Assembly: GCF_015278125.1 (NCBI RefSeq)
Contig: NZ_JADILO010000016.1
Location: 26,449 to 90,448 of the forward strand
Reading direction: 5' to 3'
Length of the DNA stretch: 64,000 bases
Source: Vibrio fluminensis
Lineage (GTDB): Bacteria > Pseudomonadota > Gammaproteobacteria > Enterobacterales > Vibrionaceae
Made by a program: the position numbers and the translations under genes. The notes under the pieces are model-generated. The model worked only from the letters and a program-made list of their open reading frames with translations. It made no database searches and was not told the origin of the DNA. Each line of letters opens with the position of its first letter. The stretch's first letter is position 1. This document shows, piece by piece, positions 39,683 through 48,535 of this stretch.

Positions 39683-41131
39683 ATGAAATTTATTGTAAAG
39701 CCCCATCCAGAAATTTTTGTAAAAAGTGAGTCGGTGCGTAAGCGCTTCACAAAGATTCTTGAGTGTAACATTCGCAACATTATCAAGCTTCGTACCGAGT
39801 CTGTAGCGGTGTTTAACCGTCGTGACCATATCGAAGTGACGTCAGAGAGCGACCAATACCACGCAGAGGTGTTAGAGGTTCTAACTCACACTCCTGGTAT
39901 TCATCACGTATTGGAAGTGAAACAATCTGACTTTACGGATATGCACAACATCTACGAACAAGTGCTTGAGTTAAGTGGTTCACTTATCGAAAACAAGACT
40001 TTCGTGGTACGTGCTAAGCGTCGTGGTAAGCATGAGTTCAATTCACTTGAACTTGAGCGCTATGTTGGTGGCGGTCTAAACCAAGCTGTGGAAACGGCAA
40101 GCGTGAAACTGCGTAACCCTCAAGTGACCATTAACATTGAAGTGTCTGGCGACAAACTGAACCAAGTTCTAGCGCGTCATAAAGGTCTTGGAGGCTTCCC
40201 TCTAGGAACGCAAGAAGACGTATTGAGCCTGATTTCTGGTGGCTTCGACTCTGGTGTTTCAAGCTACTTGCACATCAAACGTGGTTCAAAAGTACATTAC
40301 TGTTTCTTTAACCTAGGTGGTCCAGCGCACGAAATTGGCGTTAAACAAGTATCACACTACCTATGGAACAAGTACGGCTCTTCAGCAAAAGTACGCTTTA
40401 TCTCAGTTGATTTCGAGCCAGTAGTGGCAGAGATCCTTGAGAAAGTGGACGACGGCCAAATGGGCGTGATCCTCAAGCGTATGTTTATGCGTGCTGCGGG
40501 CATGATTGCTGAGAAATTCGGTATTCAAGCGCTTGTAACAGGTGAAGCGTTGGGTCAGGTATCAAGCCAAACACTAACGAACCTTCGCCACATTGATGGC
40601 GTAACGGATACATTGATTCTGCGTCCACTGATCAACTGGGATAAAGAAGATATCATCAACGTTGCTCGCGATATCGGTACCGAAGACTTTGCGAAGACCA
40701 TGCCAGAGTATTGTGGCGTGATCTCTAAAAAGCCGACAGTGAAAGCGGTGAAAGGTCGTCTAGAAGCAGAAGAAGAGAAATTCGACTTCTCAATTCTAGA
40801 AAAAGTGGTTTACGAAGCGCGTCAGATGGACATTCGTGATATCGCAAAAGAGACAGAACAAGCAGCACCAGAAGTTGAGCAAGTTCAAGCGGTAGAAGAG
40901 CACGCGATCGTGCTTGATATCCGTAGCCCAGATGAAGAAGATGAAAGCCCATTGGAAATCGATGGTGTTGAAATTAAGCACCTACCTTTCTACAAGCTAT
41001 CAACTCAGTTTGGCGATCTTGATCAGAGTAAGACTTACCTACTGTACTGTGACCGTGGCGTAATGAGCCGCTTGCAAGCGCTTTACTTGCAAGAGCAAGG
41101 CTTCGCAAACGTAAAGGTTTACCGTCCATAA
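39683..41131 (+). CDS. thiI: tRNA 4-thiouridine synthase / thiamine thiazole sulfur carrier ThiI
   Basis: 482 residues with all three domains: ferredoxin-like plus THUMP (about 1-165), a PP-loop AMP-forming domain with SGGFDSG at about 185-191, and a C-terminal rhodanese domain (about 400-482). The rhodanese active cysteine lies in YCDRGVMSR; the second reactive Cys lies in [12 protein letters not shown]. It thiolates U8 of tRNAs and, through the rhodanese part, passes sulfur for thiazole synthesis. The full enterobacterial-type architecture is retained. A terminator follows. Confidence 0.97.
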   Translation: MKFIVKPHPEIFVKSESVRKRFTKILECNIRNIIKLRTESVAVFNRRDHIEVTSESDQYHAEVLEVLTHTPGIHHVLEVKQSDFTDMHNIYEQVLELSGSLIENKTFVVRAKRRGKHEFNSLELERYVGGGLNQAVETASVKLRNPQVTINIEVSGDKLNQVLARHKGLGGFPLGTQEDVLSLISGGFDSGVSSYLHIKRGSKVHYCFFNLGGPAHEIGVKQVSHYLWNKYGSSAKVRFISVDFEPVVAEILEKVDDGQMGVILKRMFMRAAGMIAEKFGIQALVTGEALGQVSSQTLTNLRHIDGVTDTLILRPLINWDKEDIINVARDIGTEDFAKTMPEYCGVISKKPTVKAVKGRLEAEEEKFDFSILEKVVYEARQMDIRDIAKETEQAAPEVEQVQAVEEHAIVLDIRSPDEEDESPLEIDGVEIKHLPFYKLSTQFGDLDQSKTYLLYCDRGVMSRLQALYLQEQGFANVKVYRP

Positions 41132-41176
41132 CGGTGACGCAGCGCTAATTGATTAGCGTTGTTGAAAGAATAAATT

Positions 41177-41212
41177 AAGCGCAAATCGTTCATTCGGTTT
41201 GCGCTTTTTTTT
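41177..41212 (+). terminator. Rho-independent terminator of thiI
   Basis: AAGCGCAAA...TTTGCGCTT, 9-bp stem with a 12-nt loop, and a long T run. Confidence 0.88.
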
Positions 41213-41221
41213 GTCTTGTTT

Positions 41222-41268
41222 TTGTCATTCCTGATAGCCCGCAGGGCGTAGTCAGGAATCTCGCTTTG
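41222..41268. repeat. Dispersed GTCATTCC repeat, short copy
   Basis: GTCATTCCTGATAGCCCGCA then GGGCGTAGTCAGGAATCTCG. It has the GTCATTCC start and the (A)GGAATCT inner motif of the family but a shorter, differently paired centre. It lies between the thiI terminator and the GcvB terminator. Confidence 0.65.
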
Positions 41269-41304
41269 GATACTTGAACTGAGGGTAGCAGTAAACTTCG
41301 GGCA

Positions 41305-41512
41305 TAAAAAAACACCGCCTTATAGGCGGTGCTAAAAAATTTGACAGACAGGTCAAAATAAATACAGGAAGTATACGTTTTGTTTCTTGGGATAAATAAA
41401 ACAAAACTATGGTAGAAATCTACCGAACTCGAAATACGAGTTTGCAAACACAACATCGCAACAACAAAGCCAATTGATTTAAAATAAACCAAGCCGTTCA
41501 GGCTCGCGTTGC
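41305..41512 (-). ncRNA. gcvB: GcvB small regulatory RNA
   Basis: Transcribed leftwards, divergent from gcvA, about 207 nt. On the minus strand the GU-rich target-binding region reads TTTGTTGTTGCGATGTTGTG followed by TTTGC, close to the R1 seed of E. coli GcvB. Further down, ACTTCCTGTATTT and GACCTGTCTGTC match the conserved 3' part. It ends in the hairpin AGCACCGCC-TATAA-GGCGGTG plus a T run (41305-41332), again like E. coli. The R1 region pairs with many amino-acid and peptide transporter mRNAs, with Hfq. The 5' end is inferred from the promoter at 41520-41548. Confidence 0.93.
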
Positions 41513-41519
41513 GAGACGA

Positions 41520-41548
41520 AATATAGAATTTCTCTGGTCGTCAGGCAA
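41520..41548 (-). promoter_or_regulatory. Predicted sigma-70 promoter of gcvB
   Basis: On the minus strand TTGCCT, a 17-bp spacer and TATATT. It points to a start near 41512, which gives a 207-nt RNA. GcvA presumably binds between here and gcvA. Confidence 0.6.
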
Positions 41549-41606
41549 TGGACATTTTATAATGTTTCAGATAAAAAAAACTAATCCAATATATTGAGGG
41601 CCTCCT

Positions 41607-42521
41607 ATGTCCAGAAGACTACCGCCTTTGAACTCATTGAAGGTATTTGAAGCAGCGGCTCGCCACCTAAGTTTTACGCGAGCAGCAGAAGAGTTATTTG
41701 TGACACAGGCCGCAGTTAGCCATCAAATCAAGGCCTTAGAAGAGTTTCTTGGTTTAAAACTGTTTCGCCGCCGTAACCGTTCATTATTGTTGACCGAAGA
41801 AGGGCAGAGCTACTTTCTCGACATTAAAGACATTTTTACGTCACTAGCAGAAGCCACTGACAAAGTACTAGAACGCAGTGAAAAAGGTGCACTAACGATT
41901 AGTTTATCACCAAGTTTCGCGATTCAATGGTTGGTTCCACGTTTAGCGGACTTTAATCAGCAAGAGCCAGATATCGATGTAAGGATAAAAGCGGTTGATA
42001 TTGAGGAGGGCTCGCTGACCGATGATGTTGATGTGGCGATTTACTATGGTCGAGGTAATTGGCCTGGCTTACGTGCCGATAAACTTTATCAAGAATTTCT
42101 AATCCCACTTTGCTCTCCATCTCTATTGCTTGGGGCAAAACCTTTAGCCGAATTGGCGGACCTTAAAAATCACACTCTTTTGCACGATACCTCGCGTAAA
42201 GATTGGAAACAATTTGCCAAGTCTCATGGTATTGAAGGCGTTAACGTTAACCATGGTCCAATCTTTAGTCATTCTACAATGGTGTTACAAGCGGCGGCTC
42301 ACGGTCAAGGGGTTGCTCTAGGTAATAACGTGTTAGCGCAGCCAGAATTGGATGCAGGACGCTTGATTGCCCCTTTTGATGAAGTGCTCGTTTCGAAAAA
42401 CGCTTTTTATGTTGTCTGCCATGAGAAGCAAGCCGATATGGGCCGCATTGCTACGTTCCGAGATTGGATGTTAGCTAAAGCGCAAAGTGAACAAGAGGAT
42501 TTGCTAGAAGATGACGAATGA
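41607..42521 (+). CDS. gcvA: LysR-type regulator GcvA (glycine cleavage system and GcvB activator)
   Basis: 304 residues. The N-terminal winged helix-turn-helix is at about 7-65 (RHLSFTRAAEELFVTQAAVS), followed by a periplasmic-binding-like effector domain. The start MSRRLPPLNSLKVFEAAARH is typical of GcvA, and the divergent GcvB RNA confirms the identity. It activates gcv and gcvB when glycine is present. It overlaps the following hydrolase gene by 11 bp, so the downstream genes are co-transcribed. Strong GAGGGCCTCCT precedes the ATG. Confidence 0.95.
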   Translation: MSRRLPPLNSLKVFEAAARHLSFTRAAEELFVTQAAVSHQIKALEEFLGLKLFRRRNRSLLLTEEGQSYFLDIKDIFTSLAEATDKVLERSEKGALTISLSPSFAIQWLVPRLADFNQQEPDIDVRIKAVDIEEGSLTDDVDVAIYYGRGNWPGLRADKLYQEFLIPLCSPSLLLGAKPLAELADLKNHTLLHDTSRKDWKQFAKSHGIEGVNVNHGPIFSHSTMVLQAAAHGQGVALGNNVLAQPELDAGRLIAPFDEVLVSKNAFYVVCHEKQADMGRIATFRDWMLAKAQSEQEDLLEDDE

Positions 42522-43152
42522 TCGATTGAGTGATGGTGAGTTGGGTTCACCATTATTTGTTTTAGCTCATGGCGCTGGTGCTGGTATGGATCACGCGTTC
42601 ATGCAGCAAGTCGCTTCAGGCTTGGCAGAAAAAGGCATACAAGTTATTCGCTTCAATTTTCCATATATGGTGAAACGCGCTGAAGACGGCAAAAAGCGTC
42701 CGCCAGATCGTGCGCCAAAGCTGTTGGAAGCATTTGAGCAAGTGATTGCTGAATATGCAGATAAACCCATTGTCATTGGTGGAAAATCGATGGGTGGACG
42801 CATGGCGAGTTTGCTTGGCGATAACCCCCAAGTCGCTGGTATCGCTTGTTTAGGTTATCCATTTCACCCGCCGGGTAAACCAGAGAAATACAAAGGTGAG
42901 CATTTAGCGAGTTTGTCTAAGCCATGCCTGATTTTGCAGGGTGAGCGAGATACTTTTGGTAAGCGTGAAGAGTTTGCTGAATTTGTACTTGCTGAAAGTG
43001 TGTCGGTAGAGTTCATCGCAGATGGTGATCATAGTTTTAAACCGCGTAAGAGCTCCGGCTACACCGAAGAGGGTAACATCGCTCACGCAGTTGATGTGCT
43101 CAGCCAGTTTATCTTTGCTTGTTATGAGGAGGTGAGTAATGCGCGCAAATAA
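42511..43152 (+). CDS. Alpha/beta hydrolase (KANL3/Tex30-like family)
   Basis: 213 residues. HGAGAGMDHAFM (about 18-29) and RFNFPYMVKR are typical of the KANL3/Tex30-like hydrolases, with the nucleophile elbow GGKSMGGRMAS (about 88-98), the Asp in LQGERDTFGKREE and the His in DGDHSFKPRKSSG. The substrate is unknown. It overlaps gcvA by 11 bp and the DUF423 gene by 14 bp, so it is translationally coupled on both sides. Confidence 0.85.
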   Translation: MTNDRLSDGELGSPLFVLAHGAGAGMDHAFMQQVASGLAEKGIQVIRFNFPYMVKRAEDGKKRPPDRAPKLLEAFEQVIAEYADKPIVIGGKSMGGRMASLLGDNPQVAGIACLGYPFHPPGKPEKYKGEHLASLSKPCLILQGERDTFGKREEFAEFVLAESVSVEFIADGDHSFKPRKSSGYTEEGNIAHAVDVLSQFIFACYEEVSNARK

Positions 43153-43534
43153 TCTTCTTGCTGCTGGTGGCTTGCTCGCGGGCACAGGTGTTGCACTAGG
43201 CGCGTTTGCTTCGCATGGCCTAAAGAAAATGCTTTCACCTTATTTGTTGGATGTATTCTCTATTGGAGTGCAGTATCAATTTATTCATGCAACGGCAATC
43301 TTGCTGTGTGGGGTACTGTTATTACTTAATCTTGGTGAGAAAGCACAAAAGTATTTTTTCATCGCCGCAATTTGCTTTATCATCGGCATCTTTTGTTTTA
43401 GCGGCAGTCTCTATGCGCTAGCGTTGACTGGGGTGAAGTGGTTTGGACCAATCACTCCGTTGGGTGGTTTCACCTTTATGCTAGGTTGGGCACTGTTCGT
43501 TTTCGCAGCACTACAGATCAAAAGAGGTGAGTAA
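43139..43534 (+). CDS. DUF423 inner-membrane protein (YgdD family)
   Basis: 131 residues with four membrane helices (about 5-22, 41-62, 70-95, 100-125). GTGVALGAFASHGLKKML, IGVQYQFIHATAILLCGVLL and LTPLGG-type residues (ITPLGGFTFMLGWALF) are family signatures. The function is unknown. It precedes rlmM by exactly zero bases, as ygdD precedes rlmM in E. coli. Confidence 0.92.
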   Translation: MRANNLLAAGGLLAGTGVALGAFASHGLKKMLSPYLLDVFSIGVQYQFIHATAILLCGVLLLLNLGEKAQKYFFIAAICFIIGIFCFSGSLYALALTGVKWFGPITPLGGFTFMLGWALFVFAALQIKRGE

Positions 43535-44626
43535 GTGAAACAACTGATGCTTTATTGCCGTTCGGGCTTTGAAAAAGAGTGTGCCGGTGAAATTCAAGAC
43601 CGTGCTACGGCGTTGGAAGTGTTTGGTTTTCCACGTTTACAAAAGAACTCAGGTTACGTGCTGTTTGAGTGCTATCAAAACGGTGACGCACAAAAGTTAG
43701 TAAAAGAGCTCGATTTCAATTCGTTGATTTTTGCGCGTCAGATGTTTGCCGTTGCCGCAGAGGTAACAGATTTGCCGCGTGAAGACCGAATTTCACCTAT
43801 TCTCGAGCAGCTGAGTGACGTAGATACAATGCCATTATGTGGTGATATTCGTATCGAAACGCCAGATACAAACGAAGCGAAAGAACTGTTGAAGTTTTGT
43901 CGTAAGTTTACGGTACCAATGCGTCAAGCCCTGCGTGGCAAAGGCGCGTTGATGCATAAAGAAAATGCGAAAAAGCCAGTGTTGCATATCTGTTTTGTAC
44001 AACCAGGTCATTGCTATATTGGTTATTCGTTACCAGGTAATAACTCGCAGTTCTTTATGGGTATCCCGCGTCTTAAATTTCCAGCAGATGCGCCAAGCCG
44101 TTCAACCTTGAAGCTTGAAGAAGCTTTCCACGTATTTATTCCACGTAACGAGTGGGATGAGCGTTTAGCGTCAGGTATGTGGGGCGTTGACTTAGGTGCT
44201 TGCCCAGGTGGTTGGACTTACCAACTAGTGAAGCGTTCGATGTTCGTTCATTCCGTTGATAACGGTATGATGGCTCAGAGTCTGATGGATACCGGTCAAG
44301 TTAAGCACCATCAAGAAGATGGCTTTAAGTTTGAGCCTGCACGTAAGAACGTGACTTGGCTTGTGTGTGACATGATTGAAAAGCCATCCCGCGTAGCACA
44401 GCTTATGGGTGAGTGGATCATTAGTGGTTGGGCAAAAGAGGCGATTTTTAACCTTAAGTTGCCAATGAAAGGTCGTTACGACGAAGTTTTGCAAGATATC
44501 GAAAACTTGAAGGTGTTCTTAATCGAGAACGGCGTGAAGTTTAAGCTGCAAGCGAAGCACCTATATCATGACCGTGAAGAGATCACAGTGCACGTTCAGT
44601 GCCTATCGAACATCTCGCCACACTAA
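43535..44626 (+). CDS. rlmM: 23S rRNA (cytidine-2498-2'-O)-methyltransferase
   Basis: 363 residues, GTG start right after the DUF423 gene stop. A THUMP-like N-terminal domain precedes an RrmJ-type methyltransferase with the SAM motif [16 protein letters not shown] (about 218-233), VCDMIEKP and [10 protein letters not shown] (catalytic Lys). It methylates C2498 of 23S rRNA. Last gene of the gcvA-hydrolase-DUF423-rlmM run; a terminator follows. Confidence 0.95.
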   Translation: MKQLMLYCRSGFEKECAGEIQDRATALEVFGFPRLQKNSGYVLFECYQNGDAQKLVKELDFNSLIFARQMFAVAAEVTDLPREDRISPILEQLSDVDTMPLCGDIRIETPDTNEAKELLKFCRKFTVPMRQALRGKGALMHKENAKKPVLHICFVQPGHCYIGYSLPGNNSQFFMGIPRLKFPADAPSRSTLKLEEAFHVFIPRNEWDERLASGMWGVDLGACPGGWTYQLVKRSMFVHSVDNGMMAQSLMDTGQVKHHQEDGFKFEPARKNVTWLVCDMIEKPSRVAQLMGEWIISGWAKEAIFNLKLPMKGRYDEVLQDIENLKVFLIENGVKFKLQAKHLYHDREEITVHVQCLSNISPH

Positions 44627-44649
44627 ATATTGGCTTTTTAGTGTTTGAT

Positions 44650-44680
44650 AAAACCCGCGTTTAACGCGGGTTTTGTTTTT
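44650..44680 (+). terminator. Rho-independent terminator of rlmM
   Basis: AAACCCGCG-TTTAA-CGCGGGTTT plus T-rich tail. Confidence 0.9.
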
Positions 44681-44734
44681 GTATCACAGGCTCAAGCCAT
44701 TTTTGTCCTTCGGTAGTGCGCTTAGTTACACCTT

Positions 44735-44960
44735 TGTCATTCCTTGGTTCGCACCACTATTTTTCCTTTTCAAGGGCACAACACTATTTGTCATTCCATG
44801 GAGCGCGTATGCGCGAGCAGGGAATCTGCTTTTTGGTTTTATGAAAGCGAGATTCCCAACTCGGTCGTTCCTCCCTCTCGGGAATGACAATTTATGGGTC
44901 GAGCCTCCTTCTTAGAATTGACCAGTAGGGGCGTGTCTTTAGCTGGGTAATGACAGGTTT
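44735..44960. repeat. Dispersed GTCATTCC repeats: a fragment and one full palindromic copy
   Basis: A fragment (GTCATTCCTTGGTTCGCACC) lies at about 44735. A full copy spans about 44791-44889, from GTCATTCCATGGAGCGCGTA to CCTCTCGGGAATGAC. The outer ends GTCATTCC and GGGAATGAC are inverted repeats; inside, AGGGAATCTGCTTTTTGG and GCGAGATTCCCAACTCGG pair with each other. A short remnant ending in AATGACAGG lies near 44948. The gap between rlmM and the DUF2076 gene holds no gene. Confidence 0.75.
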
Positions 44961-44963
44961 TAC

Positions 44964-45743
44964 TTACCAGGAGTCGTCATCGCCCCAACTGCCGGAATCA
45001 TCACCACCAAAGTCAAAACCGTCGCCAGAATCTTGATCGCCGCCCCAGCGCGTTGAGTCATCACTAAAGCTCGAGTCATCCACGTTTGAATCACTAAAGC
45101 TTGGGTTATCAAAATTGAGTTCATCTGGGTTGCCAAATCCGGTATCGGTATTCCAACCGCCAGTGTAGCTTTGGGTATAATCATCACTGCCCGCTAAAAA
45201 TGAACTAGCGCTATCTTCCGTCGTTGCTGTGTCAGTCTGAGCATCATCGGTCGGACTATTATCAACATTGCTATCAGCGTTATCGTCGGGCTGCTGGTAA
45301 TAATTGTTGGTAATGTTTTCTGTCATTGGTTCTGCTGCGTGAGAGTCAGAAAAGAGCAAATGGCTCAGAGCACTGCCTGCGACCATACCCGCCGCTACAC
45401 CAGCTGCAGTCTGCATAAAGCCACCAAAAGCGCTGGGTTGATAACTTGGTGCTGGAGGTCGTGGTGGCTGACGGGTCTCACCAAACATTTTGCTCATGGT
45501 GCCGCGTTTTGCTTCTTGTTGATAATACTCTGCGTTGCTTTGCAGGTAGTCATTGCGCTTTTTTAACTCGGTTAGCGCAAGTTCTTGAGCAAGAGCTAAC
45601 TGGCTGAGACGATAAATAATGTCGGGTTGTGAGGCAATTTTATTGCTAATCAGCTCCGCCGCAGCCTGGTCTCGGTTTATATCCTGTTTTGCAGCCAACT
45701 TATCGGCTAACTGCTCGATCATCGTTTGTTCTTGTGGAGTCAT
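44964..45743 (-). CDS. DUF2076 family protein
   Basis: 259 residues. The N-terminal helical part (about 1-75: MTPQEQTMIEQLADKLAAKQ, AAELISNKIASQPDIIYRLS) is the DUF2076 signature. A short glycine/alanine-rich hydrophobic stretch GGFMQTAAGVAAGMVAGSAL lies at about 107-126. The C-terminal 120 residues are low complexity, rich in Asp, Ser, Asn, Thr and Gly, and end DSGSWGDDDSW. It is acidic and likely disordered. The function is unknown. It is a single gene. Confidence 0.82.
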   Translation of the reverse strand: MTPQEQTMIEQLADKLAAKQDINRDQAAAELISNKIASQPDIIYRLSQLALAQELALTELKKRNDYLQSNAEYYQQEAKRGTMSKMFGETRQPPRPPAPSYQPSAFGGFMQTAAGVAAGMVAGSALSHLLFSDSHAAEPMTENITNNYYQQPDDNADSNVDNSPTDDAQTDTATTEDSASSFLAGSDDYTQSYTGGWNTDTGFGNPDELNFDNPSFSDSNVDDSSFSDDSTRWGGDQDSGDGFDFGGDDSGSWGDDDSW

Positions 45744-45901
45744 ATAACCAAGTCCTCAAATCATATTTGGCTTTTGCCCGATCCCCATTGGCGCTGTTGT
45801 CGCGCGTGGGATGATCGCAGTGTATGCCTGCGTTGAGCGATGCAACAGTAGTGAAATCTATCTTTGCGAGAATTGAAACTGAGAGTTTAGAGGGGGAGAT
45901 T

Positions 45902-45934
45902 TGAGATCTGAGATCTGAGATCTGAGATCTGAGA
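45902..45934. repeat. Short heptanucleotide array (TGAGATC)n, 4.7 copies
   Basis: Four full copies and a partial copy of TGAGATC, in the gap between the DUF2076 gene and xni. The unit is different from the arrays at 18558 and 30397. Each unit contains GATC, the Dam/SeqA target. Confidence 0.9.
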
Positions 45935-45973
45935 GTCAGAGGCACAACTGAGTTGATTGTGCCTCGAGAGGAA

Positions 45974-46750
45974 TTACTGATTTGGACCGTTGTAGCGTAG
46001 GTCTTGTAAGTTAAAACCGAGTTCGATATCGGTTTTTAGTGCTGCAACTTGCTTACACTTACGTGCCATTTCAATGTCTTTATCTAATTTTTTGCGATAT
46101 TTACTAGGTAATTCCTCACTGGCAAAGGCTTGTTCGATATCGGTAAACTGGGTCAGAATGTCTTTCGCAGCTTTTGGTCCTATACCGGCCACACCGGGAA
46201 CTTGGCTTGAGCTAATGCCGGTTAGCCCCCAGTAGTCAGCGAGTTGAGTTGGCTTCACACCAAACTCATTTTCAATAAATGGCTCATCTAGCCAGCGATG
46301 TTGGAAGTAATCGCGAATTTGTAGCGTTGGAGAAAGCAGTTGGCAGTAACCTTTATCGGTTGAAATGATGGTCACTTTTTCATTGTGACTGGCGACTTTG
46401 ATCGCTAAGGTTGCAACTAGATCATCGGCTTCGTCACCTTCAGAGAGTAGCGAATCAATACCTAACTTCCACCATGCGTCTTGAATAGCATCTAACCCGT
46501 TCACCAGAGGCTCGGGCATCGGTTTTCGGTTTTGTTTGTACTCGGGTAAAATTTCGCCGCGCCAACCCCTGTCTTGCAGATGGTGGTCAAATACCGCAAT
46601 GATGTGAGTGGGTTGAGCTTCATTGATGATGCGGGTGATCGTGCGCCCTGTCGTGTCTATCGTTCTAGCGATATCAGTAGGATCGGGTTGAACCGAGTGA
46701 ACGCGACGGATCAAGTTGAGCGCATCGATAATAACGAGATGAATAGACAT
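45974..46750 (-). CDS. xni: Flap endonuclease Xni (ExoIX)
   Basis: 258 residues. 5'-3' exonuclease domain of the Pol I type, with IIDALNLIRRVHS, AVFDHHLQDRGWRGEILPEY, EGDEADDLVATLA and ISTDKGYCQLL, and the helix-hairpin-helix near VPGVAGIGPKAAKDIL. Xni lacks some metal-binding aspartates of full 5' nucleases and is known as a flap-structure endonuclease. It lies 59 bp downstream of ppnN on the same strand, the E. coli neighbourhood without sdaCB. Confidence 0.93.
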   Translation of the reverse strand: MSIHLVIIDALNLIRRVHSVQPDPTDIARTIDTTGRTITRIINEAQPTHIIAVFDHHLQDRGWRGEILPEYKQNRKPMPEPLVNGLDAIQDAWWKLGIDSLLSEGDEADDLVATLAIKVASHNEKVTIISTDKGYCQLLSPTLQIRDYFQHRWLDEPFIENEFGVKPTQLADYWGLTGISSSQVPGVAGIGPKAAKDILTQFTDIEQAFASEELPSKYRKKLDKDIEMARKCKQVAALKTDIELGFNLQDLRYNGPNQ

Positions 46751-46809
46751 AAAGGTATAAAAAATAAGGGCCGATGGCCCTTATTGTAATAGAACTGGGT
46801 ACGAAAGTC

Positions 46810-48177
46810 TTATTTCGTCGCAGTCGCGATTTTGTAGCATGGTACGTAGTCACTACCACCCGGTAGTTTCATGCGGTGTTGATTCACGAAGTCTTTTAGC
46901 AGTCGATCCATTTTCTTCATTAGGTCCGCATCACCATCTAAGATGAATGGTCCTTTGCGTTCAATTTCACGAATCCCCTCGGCCTTGACGTTACCCGCCA
47001 CGATACCCGAGAAGGCTTGGCGCAGTGCTGCGGCCAAGTTTTCAGGGCGTTGATTAAGGTGTAGATCTAAGCTCGCCATTGCTTCATGAGTTGGATCAAA
47101 CGGCAGTTGGAATTCCGGTTCGATTTTTAGTGACCAGTTGAAGCTGTATGCATCGCCGGTTTCTTTGCGATGCTCACGGACATCTTCCATACTTTGCTTC
47201 ATGATGCGCGCAACCTGAGCTGGATCATCGATAATGATTTGGTAGTGCTTCTGCGCAGCTTCACCCAATGTGTCACCAATGAACTGGTCAATTGAGCGGA
47301 AGTAGGCTTCACTCTCTTTTGGACCGGTTAATACGATCGGTAGAGGTTGGTCAGCATTTTCTGGATGCATCATGATGCCCAGAATATAGAGTAACTCTTC
47401 AGCCGTTCCTGGGCCTCCAGGGAAGATAACGATGCCATGCGCCATGCGTACAAACGCTTCGAGACGTTTTTCGATATCTGGCATGATAACCAGTTCATTG
47501 ACGATTGGATTTGGTGGCTCCGCGGCGATAATTGAAGGTTCCGTTAATCCTAGATAGCGTTGCTCAGTATAACGTTGCTTCGCATGGCCAATGGCTGCGC
47601 CTTTCATTGGGCCTTCCATTGCACCAGGCCCACAACCGGTGCAGATATTCAGTTCACGTAAACCTAATTCATTACCAACTAAACGGGTATATTGATATTC
47701 GGTTTCATTGATTGAGTGTCCCCCCCAGCAGACCACAAGATTTGGGTCAATTCCCGGAGTTAATGCACTAGCATTACGTAAAATACCAAACACTAGGTTG
47801 GTAATGTGGGCGGCATTGGTTAAGTTCAGGCGTTGATTATCTGCTAGGTGCATATTGACGTAAACGATGTCACGCAATACTGCAAACAGGTGCTCTTGAA
47901 TACCTTTGATGATTTGTCCATCAACAAAGGCGTGTTCTGGTGGGTTAGTGAGCTCGAGTTTGATGCCGCGTTCTCGACGCATAACGGTCACATCAAATGT
48001 TTTATATTTATCTAACAACTCTTTGGAGTTATCGGTATGGCTACCAGAGTTCAATACTGCAAGTGTGCAGTTTCGATACAGCTGATATAGATCACTCGAT
48101 GCGGTTTTTTTAAGGCGCTCAACTTCAAGTTGAGAAAGTAAATCCATACTTCCCGCTGGACTGATGTGGGTGATCAT
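46810..48177 (-). CDS. ppnN: Pyrimidine/purine 5'-nucleotide nucleosidase PpnN
   Basis: 455 residues from the ATG at 48177, preceded by a strong AGGAGG; a longer open frame starts 25 codons upstream but lacks such a site. The LOG/Rossmann domain has the motif [14 protein letters not shown] and the segment [20 protein letters not shown], and N- and C-terminal regions flank it as in PpnN. It cleaves nucleotides to base and ribose-5-P and is stimulated by (p)ppGpp in E. coli. Confidence 0.95.
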   Translation of the reverse strand: MITHISPAGSMDLLSQLEVERLKKTASSDLYQLYRNCTLAVLNSGSHTDNSKELLDKYKTFDVTVMRRERGIKLELTNPPEHAFVDGQIIKGIQEHLFAVLRDIVYVNMHLADNQRLNLTNAAHITNLVFGILRNASALTPGIDPNLVVCWGGHSINETEYQYTRLVGNELGLRELNICTGCGPGAMEGPMKGAAIGHAKQRYTEQRYLGLTEPSIIAAEPPNPIVNELVIMPDIEKRLEAFVRMAHGIVIFPGGPGTAEELLYILGIMMHPENADQPLPIVLTGPKESEAYFRSIDQFIGDTLGEAAQKHYQIIIDDPAQVARIMKQSMEDVREHRKETGDAYSFNWSLKIEPEFQLPFDPTHEAMASLDLHLNQRPENLAAALRQAFSGIVAGNVKAEGIREIERKGPFILDGDADLMKKMDRLLKDFVNQHRMKLPGGSDYVPCYKIATATK

Positions 48178-48535
48178 AGTGACCTCCTTGACTATGTTCG
48201 GCAGCTTTAAATCCTGATGCTTACAGCGATGACTGAATGTTTGATGAATCATCGAGACAATGTTGTTGGGTCATGTGTTCGGCATCTTTAGACTGTCTAT
48301 CATGAGATACGAAAAAGCTATCCATATTGTTTTATTGTTGTTTGAATACCCCAATTCAACGATTGGTTTTTAGCCTTTAGCTATTGGTGCTAAAAGGATT
48401 ATTTTGGTATATCACCAAATGTCGACCAATGTATTACTAAATGGCTGATATCTTTAAACCTATCACAAAATGTCCCAAATAAAAAAGCCGCTAGGCGATT
48501 AAACCAAGCGGCTTTAGCAATGTGTATTGTCGAGT
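48178..48535. other. Gap upstream of ppnN with a terminator for the upstream gene
   Basis: The leader of ppnN lies at 48178-48300. A terminator of the GGDEF gene lies at 48482-48516. Between them is A/T-rich sequence with a weak TTTTAGC...GCTAAAA inverted repeat near 48368-48395 and nothing else I recognise. Confidence 0.5.
48482..48516 (-). terminator. Rho-independent terminator of the GGDEF gene
   Basis: On the minus strand AAGCCGCT...AGCGGCTT, 8-bp stem with a 14-nt loop, then T6. Confidence 0.85.
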
